DNA of 64,000 bases from the NCBI RefSeq assembly GCF_001514195.1, contig NZ_KQ948736.1:413362-477361 (forward strand). The letters are read 5' to 3'. Position numbers and translations under genes: made by a program. Positions 17,050 to 25,095 of the stretch are shown here, in pieces (positions within the stretch are counted from its first letter, which is position 1; each line of letters opens with the position of its first letter). The DNA comes from Streptomyces griseorubiginosus (lineage in GTDB: Bacteria > Actinomycetota > Actinomycetes > Streptomycetales > Streptomycetaceae). The notes beneath the pieces are model-generated. The model was not told the DNA's origin and ran no database searches. It worked only from the letters and a program-made list of their open reading frames with translations.

Positions 17050-17999
17050 CCGAGGTCCCCCTCCGCGGACCGGGTCAGGCGCAGGTACCCGGCGGAGAAG
17101 GCGCCCAGGAGCAGCAGGAGCATGACGCTCAGTGCGCAGGCACCGCCGAAGTCGTTGTAGAGGAAGGCGTACTTGTAGATCAGGTAGAGCACGGTCACCG
17201 TGGCGTTCTCGGGGCCGCCGCCGGTGATCACGAACGGTTCGGTGAAGACCTGCATGGTCGCGATGATCTGAAGGAGCATCAGCATGAGGATGGCGAACCG
17301 GGTCTGAGGGATCGTCACATGACGGATGCGCTGGAGGAGGTTCGCGCCGTCCAGTTCGGCGGCCTCGTACAGCTCGCCCGGGATGGACTGGAGGGCGGCC
17401 AGGTAGATCAGGACGGTGCCGCCCATGGTGGCCCAGGTCGCCACGATCACCAGGGAGACGAGCGCGGTGTCGGTGCCGTTGGACCAGTTCGAGGTGGGCA
17501 GGTGGAGCAGGCGCAGTGCCTCGTTGGCGAGGCCGGCCCCCGGGTCGTAGAACCACTTCCACAGCAGGGCGCTGACCACCGGCGGGATCATCACCGGGAG
17601 GTAGACCACGACCCTGAAGAACGCCTTGGCGTGCCGGAGTTCGTTGAGGACCAGGGCCATGACGAACGGGATCGCGAACCCGATGAGCAGGGCCAGCAGG
17701 GTGAAGGTGAAGGTGTTGCGCCAGGCGGCGGCGAACTCCGGGTCGTGCCAGACGCGGGTGAAGTTGGCGGTGCCGACCCACTCGGGGTCGGAGCCGGGCG
17801 TGTACTTCTGGAAGGCGATCACGACGGCACGGATCGCCGGATACCAGGAGAAGAGGGCGAAGCAGAGCAGTCCGCCGAGGAGGAAGCCGTGGGCACGGGC
17901 CTGGTCGGCGAGGCGGCGCCGCCTCCGGTCCCCTGCGGGAGTCGGCGCCTGGATCGGGGGGACGGCGACTTCGTGGAGCCGCTCGGCCGTCTTCGTCAT
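17046..17999 (-). CDS. Alpha-glucoside ABC transporter permease (MalF type)
   Basis: A 317-residue CUT1 permease with a basic 35-residue cytoplasmic N-terminus, six membrane segments and the EAA loop ELYEAAELDGANLLQRIRHV. ATG at 17999 lies five bases after the binding-protein stop. It forms the channel with the downstream MalG-type protein. Confidence 0.93.
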   Translation of the reverse strand: MTKTAERLHEVAVPPIQAPTPAGDRRRRRLADQARAHGFLLGGLLCFALFSWYPAIRAVVIAFQKYTPGSDPEWVGTANFTRVWHDPEFAAAWRNTFTFTLLALLIGFAIPFVMALVLNELRHAKAFFRVVVYLPVMIPPVVSALLWKWFYDPGAGLANEALRLLHLPTSNWSNGTDTALVSLVIVATWATMGGTVLIYLAALQSIPGELYEAAELDGANLLQRIRHVTIPQTRFAILMLMLLQIIATMQVFTEPFVITGGGPENATVTVLYLIYKYAFLYNDFGGACALSVMLLLLLGAFSAGYLRLTRSAEGDLG

Positions 18000-18004
18000 G
18001 GCGG

Positions 18005-19354
18005 TCAGCCCCGGGCCAGAATGCCGTCGATCTTGGTCGAGGCGTCTTCCAGGAGCCGGTCGATGTCGGCGTCCTCCTTGGTGAGGACGGCGGAGACGGC
18101 ACCGTCGAGGACGGAGTAGATCTGCTGGGCGTGCGGGGGCTCGATCTTCATGTCCAGGCTCTGGTTGCCGTCGAGGAAGGCCTGGTAGTTCTCCACCGGA
18201 ACATTGGCGTTGGCCTTCTTGACCTGCTGGTCCTTGGCGTCGGCGGCGCCGGTGAACAGACGCGGTTCGGGCAGGCCGACCGGGGCGTCGGCCTTCCTGG
18301 CGCGGGCGTAGTCGCCGAGGAAGCCCGCTCCGGGGGTGAGGAACATGTGGTCGAGCCACTTCAGGGCGGCCCTGATCTGGTCGGGGCTCGCCTTCTTGTT
18401 GACCATGTAGCCGTCGCCGCCGATGAGCGTGCCCTTGCCGCCGGGCATCGGGGCGAGGGCGAGGTCCTTGTAGTCGCCGCCCTTCTCCTTGACCAGGATC
18501 GGGATGTTGTCCGGGGCGGAGAGGTACATGCCGAGCTTGCCCGAACCCATCAGCTGCTGGACGTCGTTGATGACGAGGAGCTGCTTGCTGCCCATCGAGT
18601 CGTCGGTCCAGCGCATGTCGTGGAGGTTCTGGAGGACGGCACGGCCCTCGGGGGTGTCGACGGTGGCCTTCTTGCCGTCGGCGCTGACGACGTCGCCGCC
18701 CTGGGAGTACAGCTCGGCGGTGAAGTGCCAGCCGCCCTGGTTCTGGGCGCTGTAGTCGGCGTACCCGACGGTGCCGTCGCCGAGCGCGGCGATCTTCTTG
18801 GCGTCGGCGCGCAACTCCGCCCAGGTGGCCGGGGGTTGCTCGGGGTCGAGGCCCGCCTTCTCGAAGAGCTTCTTGTTGTAGATCAGGCCCATGGAGTAGC
18901 CGGTGCGGGGGATGCCGTAGACCTTGCCGTCGACGGTGTAGATGTCGCGGAGTTGCTGCTGGAGGGTGCCGTAGCTCTTCAACTCCTTGACGTACGGAGT
19001 GAGATCGGCGGCCTGGTGGATGTCCACGACGTGCCGGGCGTCGGTGAAGTACGTGTAGAAGACGTCCTCCATCTGCCCGCCGGCGAGCTTGGCGTCGAAG
19101 GTCTTGGGGTCCTGGCAGGGGAACGCGTCGTGGGCGACGACGTCGATGTCCGGGTTCTGCTTCTCGAAGGACGCGATGTCCTGCTCGAAGAAGCGGCGGT
19201 CGACCTCGGCGCTCTTGGGTGGCATGCAGTTGACCGTGATGCGGGTCTTGCCGCCGGCGGAGTCGTCCCCGCCGGACCCGCAGGAGGTCAGGGCCAAGGC
19301 GAGCGAGCTGACGCTGAGCGCGACGAACGTACGGCGGAACCCGGTGCTTCTCAT
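18005..19354 (-). CDS. Alpha-glucoside-binding lipoprotein of ABC importer
   Basis: A 449-residue family 1 solute-binding protein. The start MRSTGFRRTFVALSVSSLAL leads to the lipobox LTSC (C27), followed by a Gly/Asp-rich linker. AGGGG lies about ten bases upstream of ATG 19354. First gene of the transporter-hydrolase run. The 110-bp leader between it and the LacI gene contains the inverted repeat described at 19407-19427. Confidence 0.92.
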   Translation of the reverse strand: MRSTGFRRTFVALSVSSLALALTSCGSGGDDSAGGKTRITVNCMPPKSAEVDRRFFEQDIASFEKQNPDIDVVAHDAFPCQDPKTFDAKLAGGQMEDVFYTYFTDARHVVDIHQAADLTPYVKELKSYGTLQQQLRDIYTVDGKVYGIPRTGYSMGLIYNKKLFEKAGLDPEQPPATWAELRADAKKIAALGDGTVGYADYSAQNQGGWHFTAELYSQGGDVVSADGKKATVDTPEGRAVLQNLHDMRWTDDSMGSKQLLVINDVQQLMGSGKLGMYLSAPDNIPILVKEKGGDYKDLALAPMPGGKGTLIGGDGYMVNKKASPDQIRAALKWLDHMFLTPGAGFLGDYARARKADAPVGLPEPRLFTGAADAKDQQVKKANANVPVENYQAFLDGNQSLDMKIEPPHAQQIYSVLDGAVSAVLTKEDADIDRLLEDASTKIDGILARG

Positions 19355-19406
19355 CGGTGGACCCCTCTGGGCAGGAGCGGTGGGCGGGGCACACTCAAGC
19401 ACCGGC

Positions 19407-19427
19407 GACATCCGTCCGCAAGATGTC
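19407..19427. promoter_or_regulatory. Inverted repeat upstream of the alpha-glucoside importer
   Basis: GACATC-(9 bp)-GATGTC, with a CTTGCGG half-site in the spacer on the minus strand, about 55 bp upstream of the binding-protein start. CTTGC-type half-sites also form the palindrome upstream of the LacI gene, so both are plausible targets of that repressor. Confidence 0.4.
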
Positions 19428-19464
19428 GCGCACAATCTGAAATTATTTGACAGTCAGGTGGATC

Positions 19465-20460
19465 TCAGGAGCGGGGCGGCGGTGCCGTCGAGCCCCGCAC
19501 CACCAGCTCGGGCTCGAACAGCAGCTCCTCGCGCGCCACGAAACCGCCGCTGATCTGTGTGTTCAGCAACTCCACGGCCGCCCTGCCCATGGCCTCGATG
19601 GGCTGCCGGACCGTGGTGAGCGGAGGCTCGGTGCAGTTCATGAACGCCGAGTCGTCGTAACCGACGACCGAGACCCGGGAGGGCACGTCCAGGCCCTTGC
19701 GGCGGGCGGCCCTGACGGCGCCGAGCGCCAGCGGGTCGCTGGCGCAGATGATGCCGGTGACGCCCCGGTCGATGAGCCGGGAGGCCGCCGCGTGTCCGCC
19801 CTCGATCGAGAACATCGCCCGGGCGACCTGCTCGTCGGGCAGGTCCCCCACGGCCCGCGCGGCGGCCAGCTTGCGCGCCGAGGGCACATGGTCCTCCGGC
19901 CCCAGCACCAGCCCGATCCGCTCGTGCCCCAGCGAGGCGAGGTGCCGCCAGGCCTGCTCCACCGCCACCGCGTCGTCGCAGGAGACCCCGGGGAAGCCGA
20001 GGTCCTCGATGGACGCGTTGACCAGCACCACCGGGATCCTGCGCTCGGCGAGCAGCCGGTAGTGGTCGTGCGGGGCGTCAGCCTGCGCGTACAGCCCACC
20101 GGCGAAGACGACCCCGGACACCTGCTGTTGCAGCAGCAGCTCCACGTAGTCCGCCTCGGACACCCCGCCCTTGGTCTGGGTGCACAGCACCGGCGTCAGC
20201 CCGAGCTGGGCCAGCGCTCCCCCGATGACCTCGGCGAACGCGGGGAAGATCGGGTTCTGGAGCTCCGGCAGCACCAGTCCCACCAGCCGGGCCCGCTCGC
20301 CGCGCAGCTGCGTGGGCCGCTCGTAGCCGAGCACGTCCAGCGCGGACAGCACGGCCTGCCGGGTGCCCTCGGACACCCCGGGCTTGCCGTTGAGCACCCG
20401 GCTGACCGTGGCCTCACTGACCCCGACCTTCTTCGCCACCTCGGCAAGTCGTCGCGTCAT
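19465..20460 (-). CDS. LacI-family transcriptional regulator
   Basis: A 331-residue repressor. The N-terminal helix-turn-helix is RLAEVAKKVGVSEATVSRVL (4-23) with the hinge region near residues 45-60, followed by a periplasmic-binding-like effector domain. It is transcribed in the same direction as, and just upstream of, the alpha-glucoside importer and alpha-glucosidase. This is the arrangement of the MalR/AglR regulators of Streptomyces, so it most likely represses the cluster until an alpha-glucoside binds. Confidence 0.93.
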   Translation of the reverse strand: MTRRLAEVAKKVGVSEATVSRVLNGKPGVSEGTRQAVLSALDVLGYERPTQLRGERARLVGLVLPELQNPIFPAFAEVIGGALAQLGLTPVLCTQTKGGVSEADYVELLLQQQVSGVVFAGGLYAQADAPHDHYRLLAERRIPVVLVNASIEDLGFPGVSCDDAVAVEQAWRHLASLGHERIGLVLGPEDHVPSARKLAAARAVGDLPDEQVARAMFSIEGGHAAASRLIDRGVTGIICASDPLALGAVRAARRKGLDVPSRVSVVGYDDSAFMNCTEPPLTTVRQPIEAMGRAAVELLNTQISGGFVAREELLFEPELVVRGSTAPPPRS

Positions 20461-20484
20461 GCGCGCAAGAATAGCGCAAGAAAT

Positions 20485-20497
20485 GCAAGCCGCTTGC
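20485..20497. promoter_or_regulatory. Palindromic LacI-type operator
   Basis: GCAAGC-C-GCTTGC is a perfect 13-bp palindrome 25 bp upstream of the LacI start codon, in the position expected for autoregulation. An odd length with a single central base was read directly from the sequence. Confidence 0.6.
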
Positions 20498-20572
20498 GTA
20501 ACGCCGACAGGCGGAGAACGTGCGCGATGACTGACGAGGCGCCGTCGGCGACCTGAACGCCGACGGTGCCCG

Positions 20573-21223
20573 TCAGGCCTCGGGGGCGGGCACCACCGTG
20601 AGGTGGCCGGCGGCGCGGCGCGGGCGGCGCCGGGCGCCGGCCGGGCGGAGCACCAGGGTCAGTCTGGTGCAGCCGAGTTCACGCAGCGTGGGCGGGGTCT
20701 CGTCGACGACCCGGCAGTCGGTGGCACCCCACCGCGGATCGGGGTGCACCAGGGGGCGTACGGAGCCGTCGTGCTCCACGGCCTGCTCGCCGACCGCGCG
20801 GATCCAGTGCGGCAGCCCGTGCCGGTAGGCGGCCTCCATGATCGGGTCCTGGGCGATGTCCCGCCGGATCACCTGGAGCCCGTGGTCATGGCCGTACCGC
20901 TCGACCGCGGCGGCGAACTGCGCGAGCATCGGCAGACACCAGCGCGATTCGTGCTCCCCGAGAACGGAACTCGCGTCCGGATGGAACAGGACGAAGCGGA
21001 GGAAGTTGTCGCCCGGCATGGCCGACGGATGCGGACCCACGGCACGGAAAAGTGACGCGAAAGCGGTGTTGGCGAGAACGACGTCCCAGCGGTGGTCGAG
21101 GACGACGGACGGGAAGGGGACGGCTTCCAGGAGCGTGGCGTAGTCCTGAAGGTACGCCTGGGCTTCGAGCCCCTCGGGGCCCGGCCGCGGTTCCGACGGC
21201 TGCCCACCTGCCTGATGTGCCAT
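20573..21223 (-). CDS. Stand-alone MmyB-like ligand-binding domain protein
   Basis: A 216-residue protein that resembles the C-terminal ligand-binding (PAS-like) domain of MmyB-type XRE regulators. Recognisable features are the start YATLLEAVPFPSVVLDHRWD, ANTAFASLF, and the late HPDPRWGATDCRVVDE stretch. The DNA-binding helix-turn-helix that normally precedes this domain is absent, and the upstream DNA contains no fused HTH frame. It diverges from an XRE-type gene 224 bp away. The last 25 residues are Arg/Ala-rich. It may be a sensor that acts through a partner protein; function unknown. Confidence 0.65.
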   Translation of the reverse strand: MAHQAGGQPSEPRPGPEGLEAQAYLQDYATLLEAVPFPSVVLDHRWDVVLANTAFASLFRAVGPHPSAMPGDNFLRFVLFHPDASSVLGEHESRWCLPMLAQFAAAVERYGHDHGLQVIRRDIAQDPIMEAAYRHGLPHWIRAVGEQAVEHDGSVRPLVHPDPRWGATDCRVVDETPPTLRELGCTRLTLVLRPAGARRRPRRAAGHLTVVPAPEA

Positions 21224-21447
21224 CGGGAGGTCACCCCTCTTGCCTATGCGGCCTTCACGCGGCGCCTTGATCCTGCTTCCCCGTCAGGAGGCGTGTCAAC
21301 TATCGTGGCATTCCATGGCGGTTGACGGCTGAAATTGGCCACAGTTGTGGCGAGACCTGGATGTGAGTTCGAACAACGGGCTACTCTCCGGGAAGTTCAC
21401 GGCGAGGGCCTGTGAGAAGTCGGGTGAGAGACGTAGGAGATCTGTCG

Positions 21448-22104
21448 GTGTCGGATGGCTTCGAGAGCCCGGACGACGCGGCAACGGTCGTACTGACGGC
21501 CGTCGTCGCCCGCGTCACCGCACTCGCCGACCGGCTCGGCGTCCCGCACGCGCAGGTCTTCGACACCGGGCGGCTGTCCGTGGCCTCCGGCGTCCCCGAG
21601 CCCGTCGTCAAGGCGCTGCTGAGCGGACGCCCGGCCGGCGAACCGGACGTCCAGGCGCGGTTCCTGCAACGGCTCGACCTGCTGCGCCGCACCCGGCTCA
21701 AGCCGGGCGGCCGCAAGTACACCCAGCAGGAGATCGCCGACGGGGCCGGCATGTCCCGGCAGCAGGCGGGCGCGCTCATCAACGGCGACCGCCGCCCCAC
21801 CATGGAGCACTGCGACGCCATCCAGCGGTTCTTCCGGGTGCACGCCGGGTTCCTCACCGCCGAGGACCCCGAGGCGCTCGCGGGCGCGCTCCAGCGCACC
21901 GAGCAGGAGCTGCTGCACAAGCTCGCCGACCGGGAGCGGGAGGCCGCCGCGGCCGCCCACGACCCGCTGGAGCGGCTGCTCCAGGACCACGGCGTCCGGG
22001 GGATCGCCTGGCGGGCCGCGCAGCTGCCCACCGACCAGCACCGTGACAAGGTCGCCGAGTGGCTGGACATGCTCCTGGAGAGCGTCAAGCGGCCCGAGTC
22101 CTGA
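21448..22104 (+). CDS. XRE-like helix-turn-helix regulator paired with ImmA/IrrE-type protease
   Basis: A 218-residue cytoplasmic DNA-binding protein. The HTH lies around YTQQEIADGAGMSRQQAGAL (about residues 91-110), followed by INGDRRPTMEHCDAIQRFF. The C-terminal part is charged and helical. GTG at 21448 has AGGAG eight bases upstream; an upstream ATG at 21412 lacks one. It is 14 bp from the following HELWH-motif gene, the gene order seen in ImmR/ImmA and some toxin-antitoxin-annotated pairs, where the protease cleaves the repressor. Confidence 0.75.
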   Translation: MSDGFESPDDAATVVLTAVVARVTALADRLGVPHAQVFDTGRLSVASGVPEPVVKALLSGRPAGEPDVQARFLQRLDLLRRTRLKPGGRKYTQQEIADGAGMSRQQAGALINGDRRPTMEHCDAIQRFFRVHAGFLTAEDPEALAGALQRTEQELLHKLADREREAAAAAHDPLERLLQDHGVRGIAWRAAQLPTDQHRDKVAEWLDMLLESVKRPES

Positions 22105-22118
22105 TCCGGGAGACAACT

Positions 22119-22667
22119 GTGGGCATCGGTAAGCACATGCGCCGCCTCAGCGGCGAGTTGGTCGCGGAGCTGGAGCTGACCGCACCGGCCCGGCCCGAGC
22201 ACCTGTACGGCGCCCTGTGCGAGGCGATGAGCAGACGCCGGGGCCGCCCGGTCCACTTCCGTACGGCACCCTTCCCGCCCGGCACCGCGAGCGGACTCTG
22301 GCTCGACATGGCCGACCAGGACCTCGTCGTGATCGAGGAACGCACCGCGCCCGACCACCAGTTGGTGATCCTCGGCCACGAGCTGTGGCACATGAACGCC
22401 GGTCACTGCTCCCACCACGTCGAGGGCGCCGCGGTCGCGGCCCGGCTCCTCCACGACGACGCCGACCTCCAGGCCACCGTCCGCAAGGTCGCCGCGCGCA
22501 GCCGTTTCGAGCTCGCCGACGAACGGGACGCGGAGAGCTTCGGTCTGCTGCTGGCCAGCAAGTGCCGGACGCTGCTCTCGGGTTCGCCGCTGCGGGGTCC
22601 GGCGCAGCGGGACCGTCTGGCGGGGCGGATCGAGGCGTCCCTCGGCTATCGCGGGCCCCAGGGCTGA
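22119..22667 (+). CDS. ImmA/IrrE-type zinc metallopeptidase-like protein
   Basis: A 182-residue protein with the zincin motif H87-E88-L89-W90-H91 in LVILGHELWHMNAGH, a typical ImmA/IrrE active site. Members of this family cleave XRE-type repressors and activate mobile-element or stress genes; some are annotated as toxin components. GTG at 22119 has GGGAG six bases upstream. It is presumably co-transcribed with the XRE-like gene 14 bp upstream. No integrase or conjugation gene is nearby, so it looks like a chromosomal regulatory pair. Confidence 0.75.
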   Translation: MGIGKHMRRLSGELVAELELTAPARPEHLYGALCEAMSRRRGRPVHFRTAPFPPGTASGLWLDMADQDLVVIEERTAPDHQLVILGHELWHMNAGHCSHHVEGAAVAARLLHDDADLQATVRKVAARSRFELADERDAESFGLLLASKCRTLLSGSPLRGPAQRDRLAGRIEASLGYRGPQG

Positions 22668-22678
22668 GATTCGCCCCC

Positions 22679-23701
22679 TCACGTGGCGCTGCGTTCGCTC
22701 GCCTCCCTCAGGTCCCGTTCCACGGCACGCGCGCGTGGGCCGTCCGGCCGTCCCTCGCGCAGCAGCTCCCGCCAGTGCTCCCGGCTCCAGTGCGCCGGGC
22801 CCGTCGTGGCCGTGAACTCCTCGACCAGCGAGACGAAGCGGGCGGGATCGGTGTGGAACGGGAAGTGGCCCGCGCCCTCGAAGATCTCCAGGCGGCTGCC
22901 GGGCATCGCCTCGTGGGCGCGGTGGGCGTGCCGTACGGGCACCACGCTGTCGCGGTCGCCCCACAGCAGCATGGTCGGCATGCCCTCGGTGAGGTAGCAG
23001 CGGTCCAGCATGGTCACGACCTGTCCGCGCCAGTCGACGACCGCGCGCAGGGTGCGGATGAAGGCGTTGCGGGAGGTCTCGTCGGGGAGCGCGTCGACGA
23101 GGTTCAGGATGTCCGGCGCGTCCTGGCCGAGATCGGTGTCCAGGAGCTTCATCAGGCCCACGGCGAGGCCCACTTGGAGCCGCATTCCGGGCAGCCGCAG
23201 CGCCGACAGCATCAGGTGCGCACCCGGCAGCGAGACCAGCCGCAGCACGGGGTTGACCTCGCGGCCCACCCCGCCCGCGCCGACCAGGACGAGCCGCTCG
23301 GTGCGCTCCGGGAACTGGTAGGCGAACTGCATGGCCACACCACCGCCGAGCGAGTGCCCGACCAGGGTGGCCGACTCGATGCCCAGGGTGGTGAGCAGAT
23401 CCCGCACTCCGTTGGCGTACGCGGCGACCGAGTAGTCGGCGCGCGGCTTGTCGGAGTCGCCGTGGCCGAGCAGGTCGGGGGCGATCACGGTGTGGGTGCG
23501 GGCGAGCGGGGGGATCAGGTCCGCCCAGGTCGCCGAGGAGTCCCCGATGCCGTGCACGAGCACCAGTGCCGGGCCGTCACCGGCCATGCGGTAGGCACGG
23601 CGGTAACCGTGCACCACGCGGTACCGCAGCTCCGGTGCGGCGTCGCCCACCGGGCGCAGCCGGACGGCGCGCACCGGGCGTGCGCGCGGGTCGTCGACCA
23701 C
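22679..23701 (-). CDS. Alpha/beta hydrolase
   Basis: A 340-residue cytoplasmic hydrolase of the alpha/beta fold. VHGIGDSSATW holds the oxyanion-hole HG. The nucleophile elbow is GHSLGGG. LLWGDRDSVVP and GAGHFPFH carry the expected acid and histidine. About 40 extra residues precede the core fold. GTG at 23701 is preceded by GGAGGGAGG. The stop lies 11 bp from the convergent ImmA-like stop. Substrate unknown; the Met/Leu-rich lid after the elbow suggests a hydrophobic ester. Confidence 0.85.
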   Translation of the reverse strand: MVDDPRARPVRAVRLRPVGDAAPELRYRVVHGYRRAYRMAGDGPALVLVHGIGDSSATWADLIPPLARTHTVIAPDLLGHGDSDKPRADYSVAAYANGVRDLLTTLGIESATLVGHSLGGGVAMQFAYQFPERTERLVLVGAGGVGREVNPVLRLVSLPGAHLMLSALRLPGMRLQVGLAVGLMKLLDTDLGQDAPDILNLVDALPDETSRNAFIRTLRAVVDWRGQVVTMLDRCYLTEGMPTMLLWGDRDSVVPVRHAHRAHEAMPGSRLEIFEGAGHFPFHTDPARFVSLVEEFTATTGPAHWSREHWRELLREGRPDGPRARAVERDLREASERSAT

Positions 23702-23912
23702 GCGCCCACCTCCCTCCGTCTCACCGGCCGCCGCGGGGCGGCCGAAAGCCCTTCCTCCCAGCGTAGGACCCCTTTCCCCAGGGTGATTTCGGGGAGGTTT
23801 CGCCTCCGCTAAGCGGGCGAACGACGGGGCACGGAGACCGGATTGTCAGTGGTGGACGGCAAGCTGGAGACACACAGCCGTATGTCCGACCACGACTTGG
23901 GGAGAGCCGCCG

Positions 23913-24152
23913 ATGCCCACCGCCGTACTGACCGACCGTGAGCGCACCGCCGTCCAGGCGTATCTGCGGCTGCTGCACACGGTCCGAGCCGCTTTCGACA
24001 CCGCGTCGGGTCCGCCCGACACCGCCCGGCCACCGGTGGTCCCGCCGGCGGTCCTCGCCGAGGCCGAACAGGCCCTGGCGGACGCGGGCCTCGCGGGCAA
24101 CGAGGAGGAGTTCTTCAGGCTGCTGCGGGGTTGGTGCCCGCCGGAGCCATAA
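23913..24152 (+). CDS. Small hypothetical protein
   Basis: A 79-residue acidic, Ala-rich helical protein (LTDRERTAVQAYLRLLHTV near the start) with GGGGAG eight bases before ATG 23913. There is no recognisable domain, signal or cysteine motif. It diverges from the alpha/beta hydrolase and converges on the PPTase gene, with a 17-bp tandem repeat array between them. Confidence 0.6.
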   Translation: MPTAVLTDRERTAVQAYLRLLHTVRAAFDTASGPPDTARPPVVPPAVLAEAEQALADAGLAGNEEEFFRLLRGWCPPEP

Positions 24153-24206
24153 GGGCGTCCGCCCCGGAACCGTGGGGGCGTCGGGGGCGATGCCGTGCCG
24201 CGCCCT

Positions 24207-24342
24207 CAGCCGTGCCGCCCGCTCAGGCGTGCCGCCCGCTCAGCCGTGCGGCACGGTCAGCCGTGCGGCACGGTCAGGCGTGCGGCACGGTCAGCCGTGC
24301 GGCACGGTCAGCCGTGCGGCACGGTCAGGCGTGCGGCACGGT
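24207..24342. repeat. Eight tandem 17-bp units derived from the PPTase 3' end
   Basis: Eight adjacent 17-bp units start at 24207. Six of them (24241-24342) follow CAGSCGTGCGGCACGGT, and the first two are a diverged version ending CCGCCCGCT. Each of the six is a near-perfect palindrome (CCGTGC-G-GCACGG). The unit nearest the gene is the last codons and stop of the PPTase CDS (stop at 24325), so the array looks like tandem duplication of that gene end. Read on the minus strand, every unit repeats a TGA in a shifted frame. It could act as a bidirectional terminator. Confidence 0.9.
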
Positions 24343-25095
24343 CACGGAGGTCGCCACGAGACCGTCCTGGACCGTCCAGCGGCCCTCGAAGGCTCCGCGG
24401 CGCACACCGCCCACCAGCGGGCCGGGCACGAGGAGTTCGGCGCGCAGGGTGCCGCCGGGAGGCCCCTCGGGGTCGACGTGGATCGCGATGTCGGCCTCGG
24501 AGAAGTCCAGCCACTTGCCGGTGAGGGGGAACCACGCCTTGTAGACGGACTCCTTGGCGCTGAACAGCAGCCTGTCCCAGTGGACGGCGGGGTGCTGCCC
24601 GGCCAGCTCCCGCAGCCTGACCCGCTCCCCCGGCAGGGACACGCTCTCCAGCACACCCTCCGGGAGCGGACCGTGGGGTTCGGCGTCGATGCCGAGGGAC
24701 GCCAGGTCCGCGGCCCGGACCAGGGCCGCGGCGCAGTAGCCGTCGCAGTGGGTCATGCTGCCGGTGAGACCGGCGGGCCAGCGCGGGGCACCCCGTTCGC
24801 CGGGCAGCAGCGGCTGCGGCGGCACACCGAGCTTCTCCATGGCCCGCCGGGCGCAGGCACGCACCAGGGTGAACTCCCGGCGGCGCTTGGGAACGGCGTG
24901 CGCGACGAGCGCGGCCTCCTCGGGGTACAGCCCCGCGTGCCCGGCCTCCTCGGGGTACAACCCTGCGTGCCCGGCCTCCTCGGGGTACAGCCCCGCGTGC
25001 CCGGCGTCCACGGAGTACAACCCGGCGTCGTCCCGCTCGTCGGTGCCGTAGGCCTCGACGGCGACCACCGGGGCCGGCAGGAGTTCCTCGATCAC
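24325..25095 (-). CDS. 4'-phosphopantetheinyl transferase (Sfp type)
   Basis: A 256-residue enzyme that activates carrier proteins of polyketide, peptide and siderophore synthases by transferring phosphopantetheine from CoA. Key motifs are G135-IDAE139 with magnesium-binding D137 and E139, FSAKESVYKAW with K181, E182 and K186, and the upstream WPAGLTGSMTHCDGY. GTG at 25095 overlaps the metallophosphoesterase stop (GTGA). Unusually, residues 25-64 are about four copies of the decapeptide AGLYPEEAGH, an insertion in the N-terminal region that Sfp enzymes normally lack. Confidence 0.9.
   Translation of the reverse strand: MIEELLPAPVVAVEAYGTDERDDAGLYSVDAGHAGLYPEEAGHAGLYPEEAGHAGLYPEEAALVAHAVPKRRREFTLVRACARRAMEKLGVPPQPLLPGERGAPRWPAGLTGSMTHCDGYCAAALVRAADLASLGIDAEPHGPLPEGVLESVSLPGERVRLRELAGQHPAVHWDRLLFSAKESVYKAWFPLTGKWLDFSEADIAIHVDPEGPPGGTLRAELLVPGPLVGGVRRGAFEGRWTVQDGLVATSVTVPHA
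24913..25032. repeat. In-frame 30-bp tandem repeats inside the PPTase gene
   Basis: Three 30-bp copies (24913-24942, 24943-24972, 24973-25002), of which the first and third are identical and the second differs at two bases, followed by a degenerate fourth copy (25003-25032). On the minus strand each encodes the decapeptide GLYPEEAGHA in register. Near-identity at the DNA level indicates recent slippage or recombination; copy number may vary between strains. Confidence 0.93.

Noticed and set aside
24207..24342. Possible CRISPR array
   Set aside because: Units are directly adjacent with no unique spacers, and the unit derives from the neighbouring gene end; no cas genes are present.
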